From Chitinophagaceae bacterium (GTDB lineage: Bacteria > Bacteroidota > Bacteroidia > Chitinophagales > Chitinophagaceae), in contig JADJTY010000003.1 in NCBI GenBank assembly GCA_016710935.1, forward strand, positions 820,236-884,235: a DNA stretch of 64,000 nucleotides. Reading direction: 5' to 3'. Shown one piece after another: positions 43,431-53,066 of the stretch (positions within the stretch are counted from its first letter, which is position 1; every line of letters starts with the position of its first letter). Under the pieces are notes generated by a model. It did not search any database, had not been told where the DNA came from, and saw only the letters and a list, made by a program, of their open reading frames with translations. Position numbers and translations under genes: made by a program.

Positions 43431-43494
43431 AGGGTTGCCAACCTTTTTAAAGTTCGTTTCAACAGTAATAACCTTTTTTAAGGTTGGCAACCCT
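43431..43494. repeat. Inverted repeat AGGGTTGCCAACCTT around a 34-nt spacer
   Basis: A perfect 15-bp arm (43431-43445) and its complement (43480-43494) between the divergent channel and flippase genes. It could be a dispersed repeat or a hairpin. Confidence 0.8.
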
Positions 43495-43544
43495 AAGTGC
43501 GTTACAGCAATTTGAAATGCAAACACCGCAACATTATTTAAACT

Positions 43545-44849
43545 ATGCACACAGGAAGGATATTATTACAGAGTATGTTGTGGCGTGGCCTGTATTATGT
43601 ATCTGCTTTTGTCATCAATATTTTAATTGCAAGACATTTTCAGGCATCTGTAAGCGGTGCAGTTTATTATATCAGCAGTATATATGCATTGGTGCTGTTG
43701 CTGACCAGCCTGAGTCTGGAATCGGGTATCATTTACTTTTCAGCAAAAAAAGAGATCCCGGCCGACCGGTTATTTAATTTTTCCATTACCTGGTCATTTA
43801 TGATTGGGGTGTTCACTTTTTTAACGGTCTATCTTTTTTTTAATAAAGCCTTTGAGGCAATACCGCCTGGCCTGATAATACTTTCTGCCGTGTTGTTTAT
43901 AACCGGCAACCTTTTAATAACTTACTGTTCGGGATTTTTTTATGCAGCTAATAATTTTGTATTACCCAATATCATAATTATTGCAGGTACACTTATCCTG
44001 ATCATGTTGATTCCGTACAATGGAAGATCTGTTATACCCGCCATTAACGACCAGAACTATTTTTATGTTTATTTCAGCATTTTTTTTGTGCAGGGTTTGT
44101 GCATGGCAATAGCTGCATGGATAAAATTCATGCCAACGTTCTCGTTTAAAATTTTAACTGCTGTTCAGTTGCAGCTGTTATTTCGTTATTGTGCCCTGGC
44201 TTTCGCAGGTAATGTCATCTTTTTTTTATTGTACCGTATTGATTATTTTTTTGTAGAAAGATACTGCACGGCTGCAGAATTGGGAAACTATATACAGGTA
44301 TCCAAACTGGTACACCTGTTTTTTATACTGCCAACCATTTTGGCTAGTGCTGTATTTCCGATCACTGCAGGCGGACAAAAAGAAGCTATTGTTACATTGC
44401 TCACACTTTTATCAAGATCTATATTCTTACTTTACCTTCTTGCCTGTGCTTTTTTAGCCCTTACCGGTAAATGGCTTTTTCCCTTTGTGTTTGGTGAAAG
44501 TTTTACTGCCATGTACCAGCCTTTTTTATGGCTGATCCCGGGCATACTTTCACTTTCAGGTATATTTACGCTTACTGCCTATTTTGCAGGGAAGAACAGG
44601 GTAAAAGTAAATATCATCGGATCGGTTTATGCATTGATCGTAATTGTTATTGGAGATATACTTTTCATTCCGCAATATGGAATAGTGGCAGCAGCCATGG
44701 TGAGCAGTGCTGGATACCTTGTTTACCAGGTATACATCATTGCGGTTTTTAAAAAAGAATATCAGATTGCCGTGGCAGATTTTTTTATCTTTAGATCAGC
44801 TGATCTAAAAAAGATAAAAGAAAGCATACAAAATTCAGTTACAAAGTGA
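43545..44849 (+). CDS. Polysaccharide flippase (Wzx/MviN-like, MOP superfamily)
   Basis: A 434-residue inner-membrane protein with about 12-14 transmembrane helices. It starts MHTGRILLQSMLWRGLYYVS and shows FVINILIARHFQASVSGAVY, the typical first-helix phrase of oligosaccharide flippases, and WLIPGILSLSGIFTLTAYFA near the end. It heads a compact operon with two methyltransferases and a glycosyltransferase. It probably moves a lipid-linked glycan across the inner membrane. The next gene overlaps it by 4 nt. Confidence 0.85.
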   Translation: MHTGRILLQSMLWRGLYYVSAFVINILIARHFQASVSGAVYYISSIYALVLLLTSLSLESGIIYFSAKKEIPADRLFNFSITWSFMIGVFTFLTVYLFFNKAFEAIPPGLIILSAVLFITGNLLITYCSGFFYAANNFVLPNIIIIAGTLILIMLIPYNGRSVIPAINDQNYFYVYFSIFFVQGLCMAIAAWIKFMPTFSFKILTAVQLQLLFRYCALAFAGNVIFFLLYRIDYFFVERYCTAAELGNYIQVSKLVHLFFILPTILASAVFPITAGGQKEAIVTLLTLLSRSIFLLYLLACAFLALTGKWLFPFVFGESFTAMYQPFLWLIPGILSLSGIFTLTAYFAGKNRVKVNIIGSVYALIVIVIGDILFIPQYGIVAAAMVSSAGYLVYQVYIIAVFKKEYQIAVADFFIFRSADLKKIKESIQNSVTK

Positions 44850-45556
44850 AAGTAAGCAGTAATGATATATATGTGAGTGGGGAATATTTCAGCAAGCATC
44901 CCGATTGGGATATTGCCGATGCCCGTTGGAAGACCGATGTGATTGCCGGACTGCTTCAAAAAAATGAGGTGAAACCAAAAGAAGTTATTGAAGTTGGTTG
45001 TGGTGCCGGCGAAAACCTGGTTGAGTTACTGAAAAAAGCCAGCAGTATTGAAAAGCTAACCGGGTACGATATTTCGCCACAGGCCATTGAACTGGCCGCT
45101 AAAAAAGCAACTGGTAAGACCAGCTTTTTTAATGAAGATATTACAACCAAAGAAAATGTGCATGCGGATCTGATGCTTATAATAGATGTAGTAGAGCATG
45201 TGGATGATTATTATGGATTTTTGAGAAAGTTAAAACAAAAAAGCAATTGGTTTGTCTTTCATATTCCTTTGGATCTTTCCTGCAGAACCATAATGAAACC
45301 ACATGTATTACTGCAGCAACGGCAATCTGTTGGGCATATTCATTATTACACCAAAGAAATGGTGGAGTGGGCTTTGCGGGATACCGGTTATGAAATTATT
45401 GACTGGGTGTATACAAAACCTGTTGTGGATGTTGCGCGGGCCGGTTCATTTAAAAGATTGGTTAAAAAAATATTGCGGAATATTTCGTTTGCCTTCAATA
45501 AAGACTGGAGTGCAAAAAAATGGGGTGGCTATTCCATGATGGTCCTGGCTAAATAA
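44846..45556 (+). CDS. Class I SAM-dependent methyltransferase
   Basis: A 236-residue cytosolic enzyme starting at GTG 44846, overlapping the flippase stop by 4 nt (GTGA). Motif I is VIEVGCGAGENLVELL, motif II-like is NVHADLMLIIDVVEHVDD, and HYYTKEMVEWALRDTGYEI follows, as in UbiE/Methyltransf_23-type enzymes. The operon suggests methylation of a sugar or lipid-linked glycan intermediate. The substrate is not determinable. Confidence 0.85.
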   Translation: MKVSSNDIYVSGEYFSKHPDWDIADARWKTDVIAGLLQKNEVKPKEVIEVGCGAGENLVELLKKASSIEKLTGYDISPQAIELAAKKATGKTSFFNEDITTKENVHADLMLIIDVVEHVDDYYGFLRKLKQKSNWFVFHIPLDLSCRTIMKPHVLLQQRQSVGHIHYYTKEMVEWALRDTGYEIIDWVYTKPVVDVARAGSFKRLVKKILRNISFAFNKDWSAKKWGGYSMMVLAK

Positions 45557-45576
45557 TTATTTAACTACAGCTGTTA

Positions 45577-46635
45577 ATGCAAGAATCTTTACTTCCTATA
45601 TTAAGATGCCCGGTTACCAGAACTGCATTAACGCTTACCATTATAAAGCAGGCAGAGAAGGTGTATAATAATGAAACGGTTACAGTTATTGAAGAAGGGG
45701 TTTTATATGCAACAGCAGATTGGTTTTACCCCATCTTAAAAGGTGTTCCCCGGCTTACTGTTGAGGCGTTTCTTGATCACGAAATATTTTTATCTTCTGC
45801 GGATAATAATTATGCAAAGCTAAAAGAGAACCTGTTAAAAAAGTTTGGGGCATTGATCAAATATGCAGTTAAAAAAAACAAACGCACCAAAGCAAGTTTT
45901 ACAAAAGAATGGTCGGTTTACAATTATGATAAAGACAAAACCTGGGATGCCAATGATGAAGGAATGGTTGAAAGGTTTTTAAAAGAGACAGCGGAAACCA
46001 GGGTTAGCCTGAAAGATAAAATTATTTTTGATGCAGGCTGCGGTAATGGAAAACTGGAGTCTTTAATAGCTTCAAACTGTGGGTCGATCATTGCCATGGA
46101 TTTTGCCAATAGTATCGAAGATGCTTATGCCCGGAATAATTTTTCAAATGTCTTTTTTATACAGGGTGATGTGCAGTTTCCACCGGTACCTTTTATGTAT
46201 TTTGATATTGTACACTGTAGTGGCGTTTTAATTCACACCAACAATGCAGAGCTGTCGTTTTCCTGTATTGAGCCTACAGTAAAAGAGGGCGGCAAATTAA
46301 GTGTATGGCTTTATCACCCGGTAAAGGATCGCGTACACAGGCTTTTTAACCGTATTCGCAGTGTAACCTCTAAATTGCCTTTAACTTTTCAATATTATTT
46401 ATACGGGGTAACTATTTTTCCGCTGAGTTACTGCATAAAAAAACTGAAAGGCAATAAGCAGAATGCACGTGAGATGATGGTGAGTATCCTGGATTGGTTC
46501 ACACCTGAATTCAGGTCGGAACACGAGCATACAGAAGCAGCAGCCTGGTTTAATAAAAGAGGTTATAACCAGGTGAACATAACCACGGTTGATCATTTTG
46601 GGTTTAATATTACAGGTGAAAAACAAAACAAATAA
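45577..46635 (+). CDS. SAM-dependent methyltransferase with an N-terminal Trm112-like domain
   Basis: A 352-residue protein. The N-terminal ~60 residues (ESLLPILRCPVTRTALTL, EEGVLYATADWFYPILKGVP) resemble Trm112p-like domains of sugar methyltransferases but with a single Cys. The methyltransferase core has IIFDAGCGNGKLESLIA and a later VHCSGVLIHTNNAE loop. It lies 20 nt after the previous methyltransferase and 5 nt before the glycosyltransferase. Likely role in surface glycan modification (inference from operon). Confidence 0.82.
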   Translation: MQESLLPILRCPVTRTALTLTIIKQAEKVYNNETVTVIEEGVLYATADWFYPILKGVPRLTVEAFLDHEIFLSSADNNYAKLKENLLKKFGALIKYAVKKNKRTKASFTKEWSVYNYDKDKTWDANDEGMVERFLKETAETRVSLKDKIIFDAGCGNGKLESLIASNCGSIIAMDFANSIEDAYARNNFSNVFFIQGDVQFPPVPFMYFDIVHCSGVLIHTNNAELSFSCIEPTVKEGGKLSVWLYHPVKDRVHRLFNRIRSVTSKLPLTFQYYLYGVTIFPLSYCIKKLKGNKQNAREMMVSILDWFTPEFRSEHEHTEAAAWFNKRGYNQVNITTVDHFGFNITGEKQNK

Positions 46636-46640
46636 GGCAA

Positions 46641-47810
46641 ATGAAAGTATTGTGGCTGGCAAGTATTTATCCATCAAAATTATTCCCCTTTAATGGGGAT
46701 TTTATACAGCGGCATGCCCGCGCTACCGCCTTGTTTTGCAAAATTGAAGTGTTGCATATTGTGAAAGATGAACATGGAGATCTTACAGATGACATACAAG
46801 AAACCATTAGCACAGCAGGGAATTTAACCGAAAGGATCATTTATTATAAACCCGTTGCAACATCAATCAAGATCCTCGACAGACTTTTATCCAGTTTACA
46901 ATACAAACGGTTATCAAGAAATGCTGTAAAAAAATATATTACTGATAATGGTAAACCTCATTTTTTTCACCTGCATATAGCCATGAAAGCGGGCCTTACT
47001 GCCTTGTGGGCTAAAAGAAAATACAATATTCCATACCTGATTACCGAGCATTGGGGTGGTTACCTGGAAGAAGCGGTGCCCAATATCAAAGATTATAATT
47101 TTGTATATCAGCATTACTGGAAAAAGATCATTACCGGAGCCATAGCGGCTACTTTTGTTTCGGCAGCATTGCAAAAGCTGATGATAAAAAAATATGCTAT
47201 TGTAAACACACAGGTAATACCCAATGTGGTTGATACGTGTATTTTTTATCCGGTAGAAAAACAACCAGCTCATAAGATCAGGTTTATCCATATTTCAACT
47301 ATGATCTACCAGAAAAATCCGGAGGCCATTTTACAGGCATTGGCATTGATAAAAGATGAATTTCAATTTGAGATGCTGTTGTATGGCCCTGTAACGGAAA
47401 TGCAGAAAGACCTCATTACAAAGCAAGGATTAAAAGACAAGATTTTGCTCATGGGGGAAGTGCCACAGGAAGCATTGGCAAAATCAATGCAGCAATGCGA
47501 TGCACTGATCCTGTACTCACGCTTTGAAACTTTTGGCTGCGTATTAATAGAAGCCAATGCCTGTGGCATACCGGTGATAGTTAGTGACCTGGAAGTTTTT
47601 CATGAAATTGTGGAAGAAGGCGTTAACGGTTTTTTTGTACCAGGAGAAAACGTTCAGGCTTTAGCTGAAAAATTGCGGGAATTTGTAAAGCAAAAAGACA
47701 GTTTTGATAAAGACCTGATTGCTGCCCATGCTGCTGAAAAATATAATTATAAAAAAGTTGGGCAACAGTTTTTTCAACTGTATAACAGGCTTGCTCCTAA
47801 ATTACCATAG
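46641..47810 (+). CDS. Glycosyltransferase family 4
   Basis: A GT-B fold glycosyltransferase of 389 residues. The N-domain starts MKVLWLASIYPSKLFPFNGD with HLHIAMKAGLTALWAKRK and YLITEHWGGYLEE. The C-domain contains VIPNVVDTCIFYP and the nucleotide-sugar signature E-x7-E within SRFETFGCVLIEANACGIPV. It is the last gene of the flippase operon. Its stop codon abuts the stop of the convergent MFS gene with no intervening base. Confidence 0.88.
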   Translation: MKVLWLASIYPSKLFPFNGDFIQRHARATALFCKIEVLHIVKDEHGDLTDDIQETISTAGNLTERIIYYKPVATSIKILDRLLSSLQYKRLSRNAVKKYITDNGKPHFFHLHIAMKAGLTALWAKRKYNIPYLITEHWGGYLEEAVPNIKDYNFVYQHYWKKIITGAIAATFVSAALQKLMIKKYAIVNTQVIPNVVDTCIFYPVEKQPAHKIRFIHISTMIYQKNPEAILQALALIKDEFQFEMLLYGPVTEMQKDLITKQGLKDKILLMGEVPQEALAKSMQQCDALILYSRFETFGCVLIEANACGIPVIVSDLEVFHEIVEEGVNGFFVPGENVQALAEKLREFVKQKDSFDKDLIAAHAAEKYNYKKVGQQFFQLYNRLAPKLP

Positions 47811-48983
47811 TTACTTTTTGTTCTTTGGTAACATACACAACAAGCCCGCTACCGGGCCAATGGCCAGAAAAAGAAACATATAACGCTGATCAAAATGCAC
47901 CGATAAATAATTCAGCAATTCAATACTGGCAATGGTAATGGAAAACCCGATACAGGTAACCATGGTTATGGCCGTTCCTTTAATGGTTGCAATGGCATTT
48001 TGAGCAACCAGGGAAGAAAATAACGGTGAATCAGCAATAACAACCAATCCCCAAAAAATTAAAAATAAAATAAACGGCACAACAGGCAGGTAAAAAGCCA
48101 GCGGAGAAAACAGGCAGCAGCAGCCGGATAGCAGCAATGATACAAAAGCAGTTTTCTTTGCTCCAAATTTTTGTGAAAGATAGCCGCTGGCCACACAGGC
48201 CAAACCTCCGGCTGCAATGATGCAAAATGACCCGTACGAAATATTTAAATTGGCAGCTGGGTTGAAATGATTATATGCCATTAAAAGAACCGGCACAAAG
48301 GCCCAGAAAGCATACAGTTCCCACATGTGTCCAAAATAACCAAAGGCAGCCGAACGAAACGCTTTGTTTTTAAAACTGCTGAATACATCCCTGTATTTAA
48401 GTGATTGAATTTTACTTTGATAAGGTCCCGGGGGAACAAACAACAACATTAAAGCGCCCCCGGTGACAGATAAGGCTGAGGTAAAATACAACACTGTTTT
48501 CCAGGGAAGAACAGCAGTTAAACTTTTAATAAGGTGTGGAAAGGCTGTACCAATTACCAACGCACCTACTAAAAATCCCAGGGCTTTGCCCAAACCTTTT
48601 TCATAATAATCAGCCGCTATCTTCATTCCCACGGGATAAATACCCGCCAGGAAAAAGCCCGTTAAGAATCGCATCAGTAATACATGCGTAATTCCTGTAC
48701 CCATAAACACAATGCCTGCATTTGAAATGGCTGCAAATAAAGCGCTGACAAAAAAAACATTTGAATGCCGGAACCTGTCGGCAATAAGTAAACCTGCATA
48801 AACCAACGTGCCGGCTATAAAACCAAACTGTACTGCCGATGTAATGCTTCCCAAAGCCTGTTGCGGAATATGCAAATGCAGGGCCAGGTCGGGCAAAATG
48901 GCATTACCTGCAAACCAAAGTGAAGTACAAAAAAATTGTGCAATCACTATTACCGGTAAAATATGGCTGCGGGTCCTGGTCAT
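47811..48983 (-). CDS. MFS transporter
   Basis: A 390-residue inner-membrane transporter from ATG 48983 (MTRTRSHILPVIVIAQFF) with about 12 transmembrane helices. It shows FIAGTLVYAGLLIADRFRHS (the A-motif region between helices 2 and 3) and MRFLTGFFLAGIYPVGMKIA. The upstream frame to 49046 has no better start. Substrate unknown; overall look is of small-molecule or drug exporters. The gene ends exactly against the glycosyltransferase gene. Confidence 0.85.
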   Translation of the reverse strand: MTRTRSHILPVIVIAQFFCTSLWFAGNAILPDLALHLHIPQQALGSITSAVQFGFIAGTLVYAGLLIADRFRHSNVFFVSALFAAISNAGIVFMGTGITHVLLMRFLTGFFLAGIYPVGMKIAADYYEKGLGKALGFLVGALVIGTAFPHLIKSLTAVLPWKTVLYFTSALSVTGGALMLLFVPPGPYQSKIQSLKYRDVFSSFKNKAFRSAAFGYFGHMWELYAFWAFVPVLLMAYNHFNPAANLNISYGSFCIIAAGGLACVASGYLSQKFGAKKTAFVSLLLSGCCCLFSPLAFYLPVVPFILFLIFWGLVVIADSPLFSSLVAQNAIATIKGTAITMVTCIGFSITIASIELLNYLSVHFDQRYMFLFLAIGPVAGLLCMLPKNKK

Positions 48984-49112
48984 GAAATGGTTTCTTGTAA
49001 AGCGTGGTAACAGGTAATAAAAATAGCAATAATCAATCAGGGGCAATTGATTATTTAAAATGAAAGGGAAATGTTATTTTCGCAGCATCTACATAATAAA
49101 AAAGATAATAAA

Positions 49113-49559
49113 ATGAGTGAAATTAAATTAACGCAGGGCGAAATACACAGCAGCAAAGGTGTAATGAAATTTGAATTGTATGATGATGACGCACCCATTG
49201 CAGTTGCAAATTTTAAAAAACTGATCAGCGAAGGTTTTACAACGGGCTTTCCTTTCACCGGGTAATACCAAACTTTATGATACAGGGTGGCTGCCCCAAC
49301 GGTACCGGTGCCGGCGGCCCGGGCTATACCATCAACTTGCGAATTAAAAGGCAGCAAACAATATCACGACCGTGGCGTAATGTCAATGGCGCACCGTGGA
49401 TTAAATACAGGCGGCTCTCAATTCTTTATTTGCCACAGCAGGCAAAATACCAGCCACCTGGATGGTGTGCATACCTGCTTTGGAAAAGTGATTGAGGGGT
49501 TGGAAATTATTGATGATATCAGGGGAGGAGATGTGATGGAGAAAGTGATCTTGATCTAA
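49113..49559 (+). CDS. Cyclophilin-type peptidyl-prolyl cis-trans isomerase, two frameshifts
   Basis: A short cytosolic cyclophilin of about 148 residues when joined. It starts MSEIKLTQGEIHSSKGVMKF with DAPIAVANFKKLISEG. One missing T near 49250 restores SFHRVIPNFMIQGG, and one extra T near 49336 interrupts GYTINCELKGS. The rest is intact: GVMSMAHRGLNTGGSQFFIC, LDGVHTCFGKVIEGL. The active-site arginine (FHRV), FMIQGG and QFF are all present. The two indels compensate each other, which argues for consensus errors rather than a true pseudogene. It is the first of many disrupted genes in this part of the window. Confidence 0.82.
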
Positions 49560-49995
49560 CAGCTATTTTTCCCGTAAAAAAAAAAAACCCCCCCTTGTAA
49601 ACCCCTTTTTTTTTAGGGGGGGATTTTTTATTTTAAAAAAAAAATCTAAAGACCAAAAAGGCCACTAAATCAAAAAAAAACCCACAAAAAGCCCAAACGG
49701 CCAATTACGTCAATAATTCCTTTTATAAAAAAAAAAAATATTTTTCCCACAGAATTTGGTTTAAAATTTATTTCCTATATTTTTTTTGGGGGTTACTGAA
49801 ACCGAATGTTTCTTTGAAGCCTGTAAGCTTTGTAATACTGTAGTAAAATTATAAACAAAGTTTAAAATTCCAAATCTATAGCGGATATTTTTTTAGATGA
49901 AGACTGGTCAGTCCTGTTAACAATTTTCTCACACCATGTGCATAACTGGAAATGCACAGTTTATATTTCGCTAATTTTGAACAAAATCTAAACCA
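49560..49995. other. Intergenic stretch dominated by long homopolymer tracts
   Basis: There is no gene here. 49570-49800 is made of long A, C, G and T tracts, for example a run of A followed by a run of C, and T runs before G runs. A hairpin-like CCCCTTTTTTTTAGGGG, possibly the cyclophilin terminator, occurs near 49600-49622. The rest (49800-49995) shows nothing recognisable. The tract-rich texture differs from every other spacer and suggests unreliable basecalls. Confidence 0.6.
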
Positions 49996-51146
49996 ATGTT
50001 TACAAAATACAACAACGGTTATTGGTAATTATTGCCTTTTCCTGTTTAGCGGTTTTATAACAACAGCCCAAAACAGTGTTGTTCAGAAATATGAAACCGG
50101 AAATGTTTATGCCGGTATTGAAGTGGGTTCCAAAGGGTGTAAAGATGAGCATGGTTGAACTGGATAAGAGGCGTGCGGAAGAGGGGGAGTTTAGAATTCT
50201 GAAAGATACTTCCATCAATACCGATTTTATTTCTTTTACGCAGCCAACCTACCAGGCAACCTGGCTGCTTTAAACAGGTTATATGAAGTAGCGGTGAAGC
50301 AAAATAAAATACCTGTTGCCAATGTATTTACCGCAATCAGCAGTGGTGTAAATATACAGGCGCAAAAAGAAGATAAGAAGATATGGATAGATCAACTGAT
50401 CAATGCATTCAGATTAAATAATAATGAGCCGGATAGAAAAGTTGCTGTTATTGATGTTGTAGAAGAGGCCAGGCTTTCGCATTTAGGCATTGTGCCCGAA
50501 GCAAGGCGTTACAATACTTTTTTAATTGATATAGGGAGTGGCAACACCAAGGGTGGTTATTTTCCTTACGGCAATACCAAAGATTTCAGATCTTTTCAAC
50601 TTACCTGGGGAACAAAAAGTACTTTTAATGCTGCTGAAAAAATGCTGGGCGAGGATAAGGGTCTTGAAAATTTCAACAGCCAGTTAAACCGGGTGCTTGC
50701 CGGGGCAGAGAATAATGAAATTGTGTATGCGGTAAATGCAAGCGGCGCATTTCCAAAAAGTGATAATATTGCCTTCAGCGGTGGTATTGCCTGGGCTGTA
50801 GCTACATTAATTGTACCTGAATTAAACGACAATGCAGTTGTAGGGGTTACCTATGATGAAGTACTGGAATTTACCGAAAAGCTTGCCAAAAACCCTTCCT
50901 TATTACTCAGATTATTACCTTGTAAAAACCTTACCCGAAAATAGAATTGATGCGCAAAAAGTAGGCAAGGATGTAAAACAGGTAAACAAGGTTTTTGATC
51001 AGCGGGCATTACTGGCCGGTACCGGGCTGTTATTAAAAATTATGCGGCAGTTTGATGGTGTGGTTGAACGCAAAAAATTCTACCTGGTTAAAAACGGGGC
51101 AGTTGGTTGGATATCTGCTTATGTTAATCAAAATGTAGCTAAATAA
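49996..51146 (+). CDS. Secreted Ppx/GppA-like (ASKHA-fold) protein, several frameshifts
   Basis: Joined across frames, this is a protein of about 380 residues with a hydrophobic leader (LLVIIAFSCL). Two ASKHA phosphate-binding loops are visible: AGIEVGSKGVKMSMVEL and FLIDIGSGNTKGGYF. These are the pattern of exopolyphosphatase/guanosine-pentaphosphatase proteins. Breaks occur near 50060, 50142 (extra G), 50263 (missing C) and 50897. The end (GAVGWISAYVNQNVAK) is intact. A secreted ASKHA protein is unusual because the fold normally binds cytosolic nucleotides; the signal region is itself frameshifted, so export is uncertain. Confidence 0.6.
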
Positions 51147-51172
51147 AAATTAAACACCCACATTTATTACCC

Positions 51173-52107
51173 ATGAGAGATACTAAATCTTTGTTACTGC
51201 TCTTAGTATCATTGCTATTGGTTTTGGTATCATTTGTATTAATCTGGACATGGGGCTACAGTTTCTATTCTAAAAACGGGGTTGTACAAACCAAGGCTAC
51301 ACAACCTGTACCCGATTCTGCAGCAATTGCTAATAAAGTAAGAGACTCGTTGCAGAAAGTATATGATGCAACCTTGCAGGACCTCGATTTTCAGCTGAAT
51401 ACTACGCTTACCAATTCAGATTCATTGCAAAATGAACTGAATCTTAAACTGGCTGAATTTCACAGGTTAAGAACTGAGATTACGGCCATTTTAAAAAACA
51501 AAACTGCTAACAATAATTACACTGTTGCCAAACAAAAAATTGGGGAGCTGCAAACTAAAGTAGATGACCTGAAAGAAAAAAATCAGGTAGTGGATACGGA
51601 GAATAAAAAACTGAATGCTGTACTTACAGAAATCAGTAAAGCAGAAAAGAATACTGATAAAAATGCCAGGCCCGGCATCATGGTAAAGCCCGCCATTTCA
51701 GAAAAACCAAACCTGGTTTACTCAGCATTTACAACTTCAGATCTCAGGCTCACTGCAGTAAGTAATACTGATGATAATGAAACTGCCCTTGCAGAAAATG
51801 CCGATAAATTATCCGGAGCTTTTACAATAGTGAATTTTAACAGCCAGCTTACCAATGCCGAAATGATGGTGGTAATTATTAAACCTGATGGGAAGGTTTT
51901 AAAAGGCTCGGGCTGGGATTCTGGTACATTCAATACACCCGATGGAAAAAGATTTATTCCTATAAGTTCAACTTCTCTTATTCACGTGGCGAAGCAAAGC
52001 GGCTGGCCTTTTCATTAAAAGCAGGTACTTTAACCAAAGGTAATTACGCCATGGAAGTTTATCATAACGGCTTGATGATTGGCAAGATTGTAAAAACACT
52101 CTCATAA
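51173..52107 (+). CDS. Membrane-anchored coiled-coil protein, one frameshift
   Basis: About 311 residues. One N-terminal transmembrane helix (LLLLLVSLLLVLVSFVLIWT) is followed by a long periplasmic coiled coil (about 50-145; SDSLQNELNLKLAEFHRL, KQKIGELQTKVDDLKEK). A C-terminal beta-rich domain (LTAVSNTDDNETALAENADK, MMVVIIKPDGKVLKGSGWD) follows. The frame ends at 52018, but one extra A in the five-A run near 51943 continues it as KKIYSYKFNFSYSRGEAKRL to 52107. No family recognised. It follows the ASKHA-like gene by 26 nt and may be in its operon. Confidence 0.65.
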
Positions 52108-52157
52108 TAATTTTCTGTAAAGCTGTTATCTACATAAAATCTTACTATTTTAGTTTT

Positions 52158-52638
52158 ATGAAAGCAGCCACTATCCATGAATTGAAGCTTGAATTAACCA
52201 ATACACCTGCAGAGCAATTAGCAGACCTATGTATACGTTTGGCAAAATTCAAGAAAGAAAATAAAGAACTGCTTACTTACCTGCTGTTTGAATCCTTTGA
52301 TGAGCAGGCCTATATTGAAAAATATAAAAACAGAAATGCTGCAGCAGTTTCAGGAGATCAACACTTCCAGCCTTTATTTTGTAAAAAAAGTTTGAGAAAA
52401 ATTATTCGCATACTCAATAAATATGTACGGTATACCGGCTCAGCCGAGGCAGAAGTAAAACTCTTATTGTTTTTCTGTTCCACCCTGGTAGATTCCGGAA
52501 TACCTGTTGAAAAAAAACCTGGTTATTAAGAACATCCTGCAGAATCAACTTAAAAAAATTTCAAAAACTATTGCTACTATGCATGAGGACCTGCAGTATG
52601 AGTATTCAAAAGAACTGGAACACTTGGCAGAAATGTAG
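52158..52638 (+). CDS. Conserved-looking cytosolic helical protein, one frameshift
   Basis: About 160 residues, all helical, with no signal peptide. It starts MKAATIHELKLELTNTPAEQ and has LADLCIRLAKFKKENKELLT and FCKKSLRKIIRILNKYVRYT. An eight-A run at 52506-52513 is one base too long; removing one A continues the protein as EKNLVIKNILQNQLKKISKT through 52638. No family recognised. The gene lies 50 nt after the coiled-coil protein gene. Confidence 0.6.
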
Positions 52639-52675
52639 TCTTCATAAAAAAATCGTACTTTAACAAAAAAAAGCA

Positions 52676-52917
52676 ATGGCAAAATCTAAAAAAAGAAAAC
52701 ACCACCACGATTTTCATCCTCCCACGCATACTGCTAAAGCGCAAAAAGTAAAAGTGCTGTACTGGTTGCAGGCATATTCTTTTGCCTGCTTGGTATTGGC
52801 ATTGCTTATTTTGCAGCAGGAGCCAGTTTATTGTGGTTAGTGGCCGGTGCGATTATAGGTGCTGTAGGGGGTTACTTTTTCGGGCTTCAGATCGATAAAT
52901 CTTTCTCAAAAAAATAA
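52676..52917 (+). CDS. Small membrane protein with a His-rich N-terminus, one frameshift
   Basis: About 80 residues when one A is added near 52750. The N-terminus is MAKSKKRKHHHDFHPPTHTA, basic and histidine-rich. Two hydrophobic helices follow (VAGIFFCLLGIGIAYFA and WLVAGAIIGAVGGYFFG), and it ends KSFSKK. The layout is typical of small inner-membrane proteins. No family recognised. Confidence 0.55.
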
Positions 52918-53066
52918 ATCGTCACATTAAGATTAGTTACACTTTACCCTGCATTTACTAACAATTGTAGCGGCAGGATGTGCATTATGAAATTGATACT
53001 TGCATTTTGCTGAACTAATGATTATTTTGGTTAATCATTATATTCTTTTAACCTAAAACTAAACTT

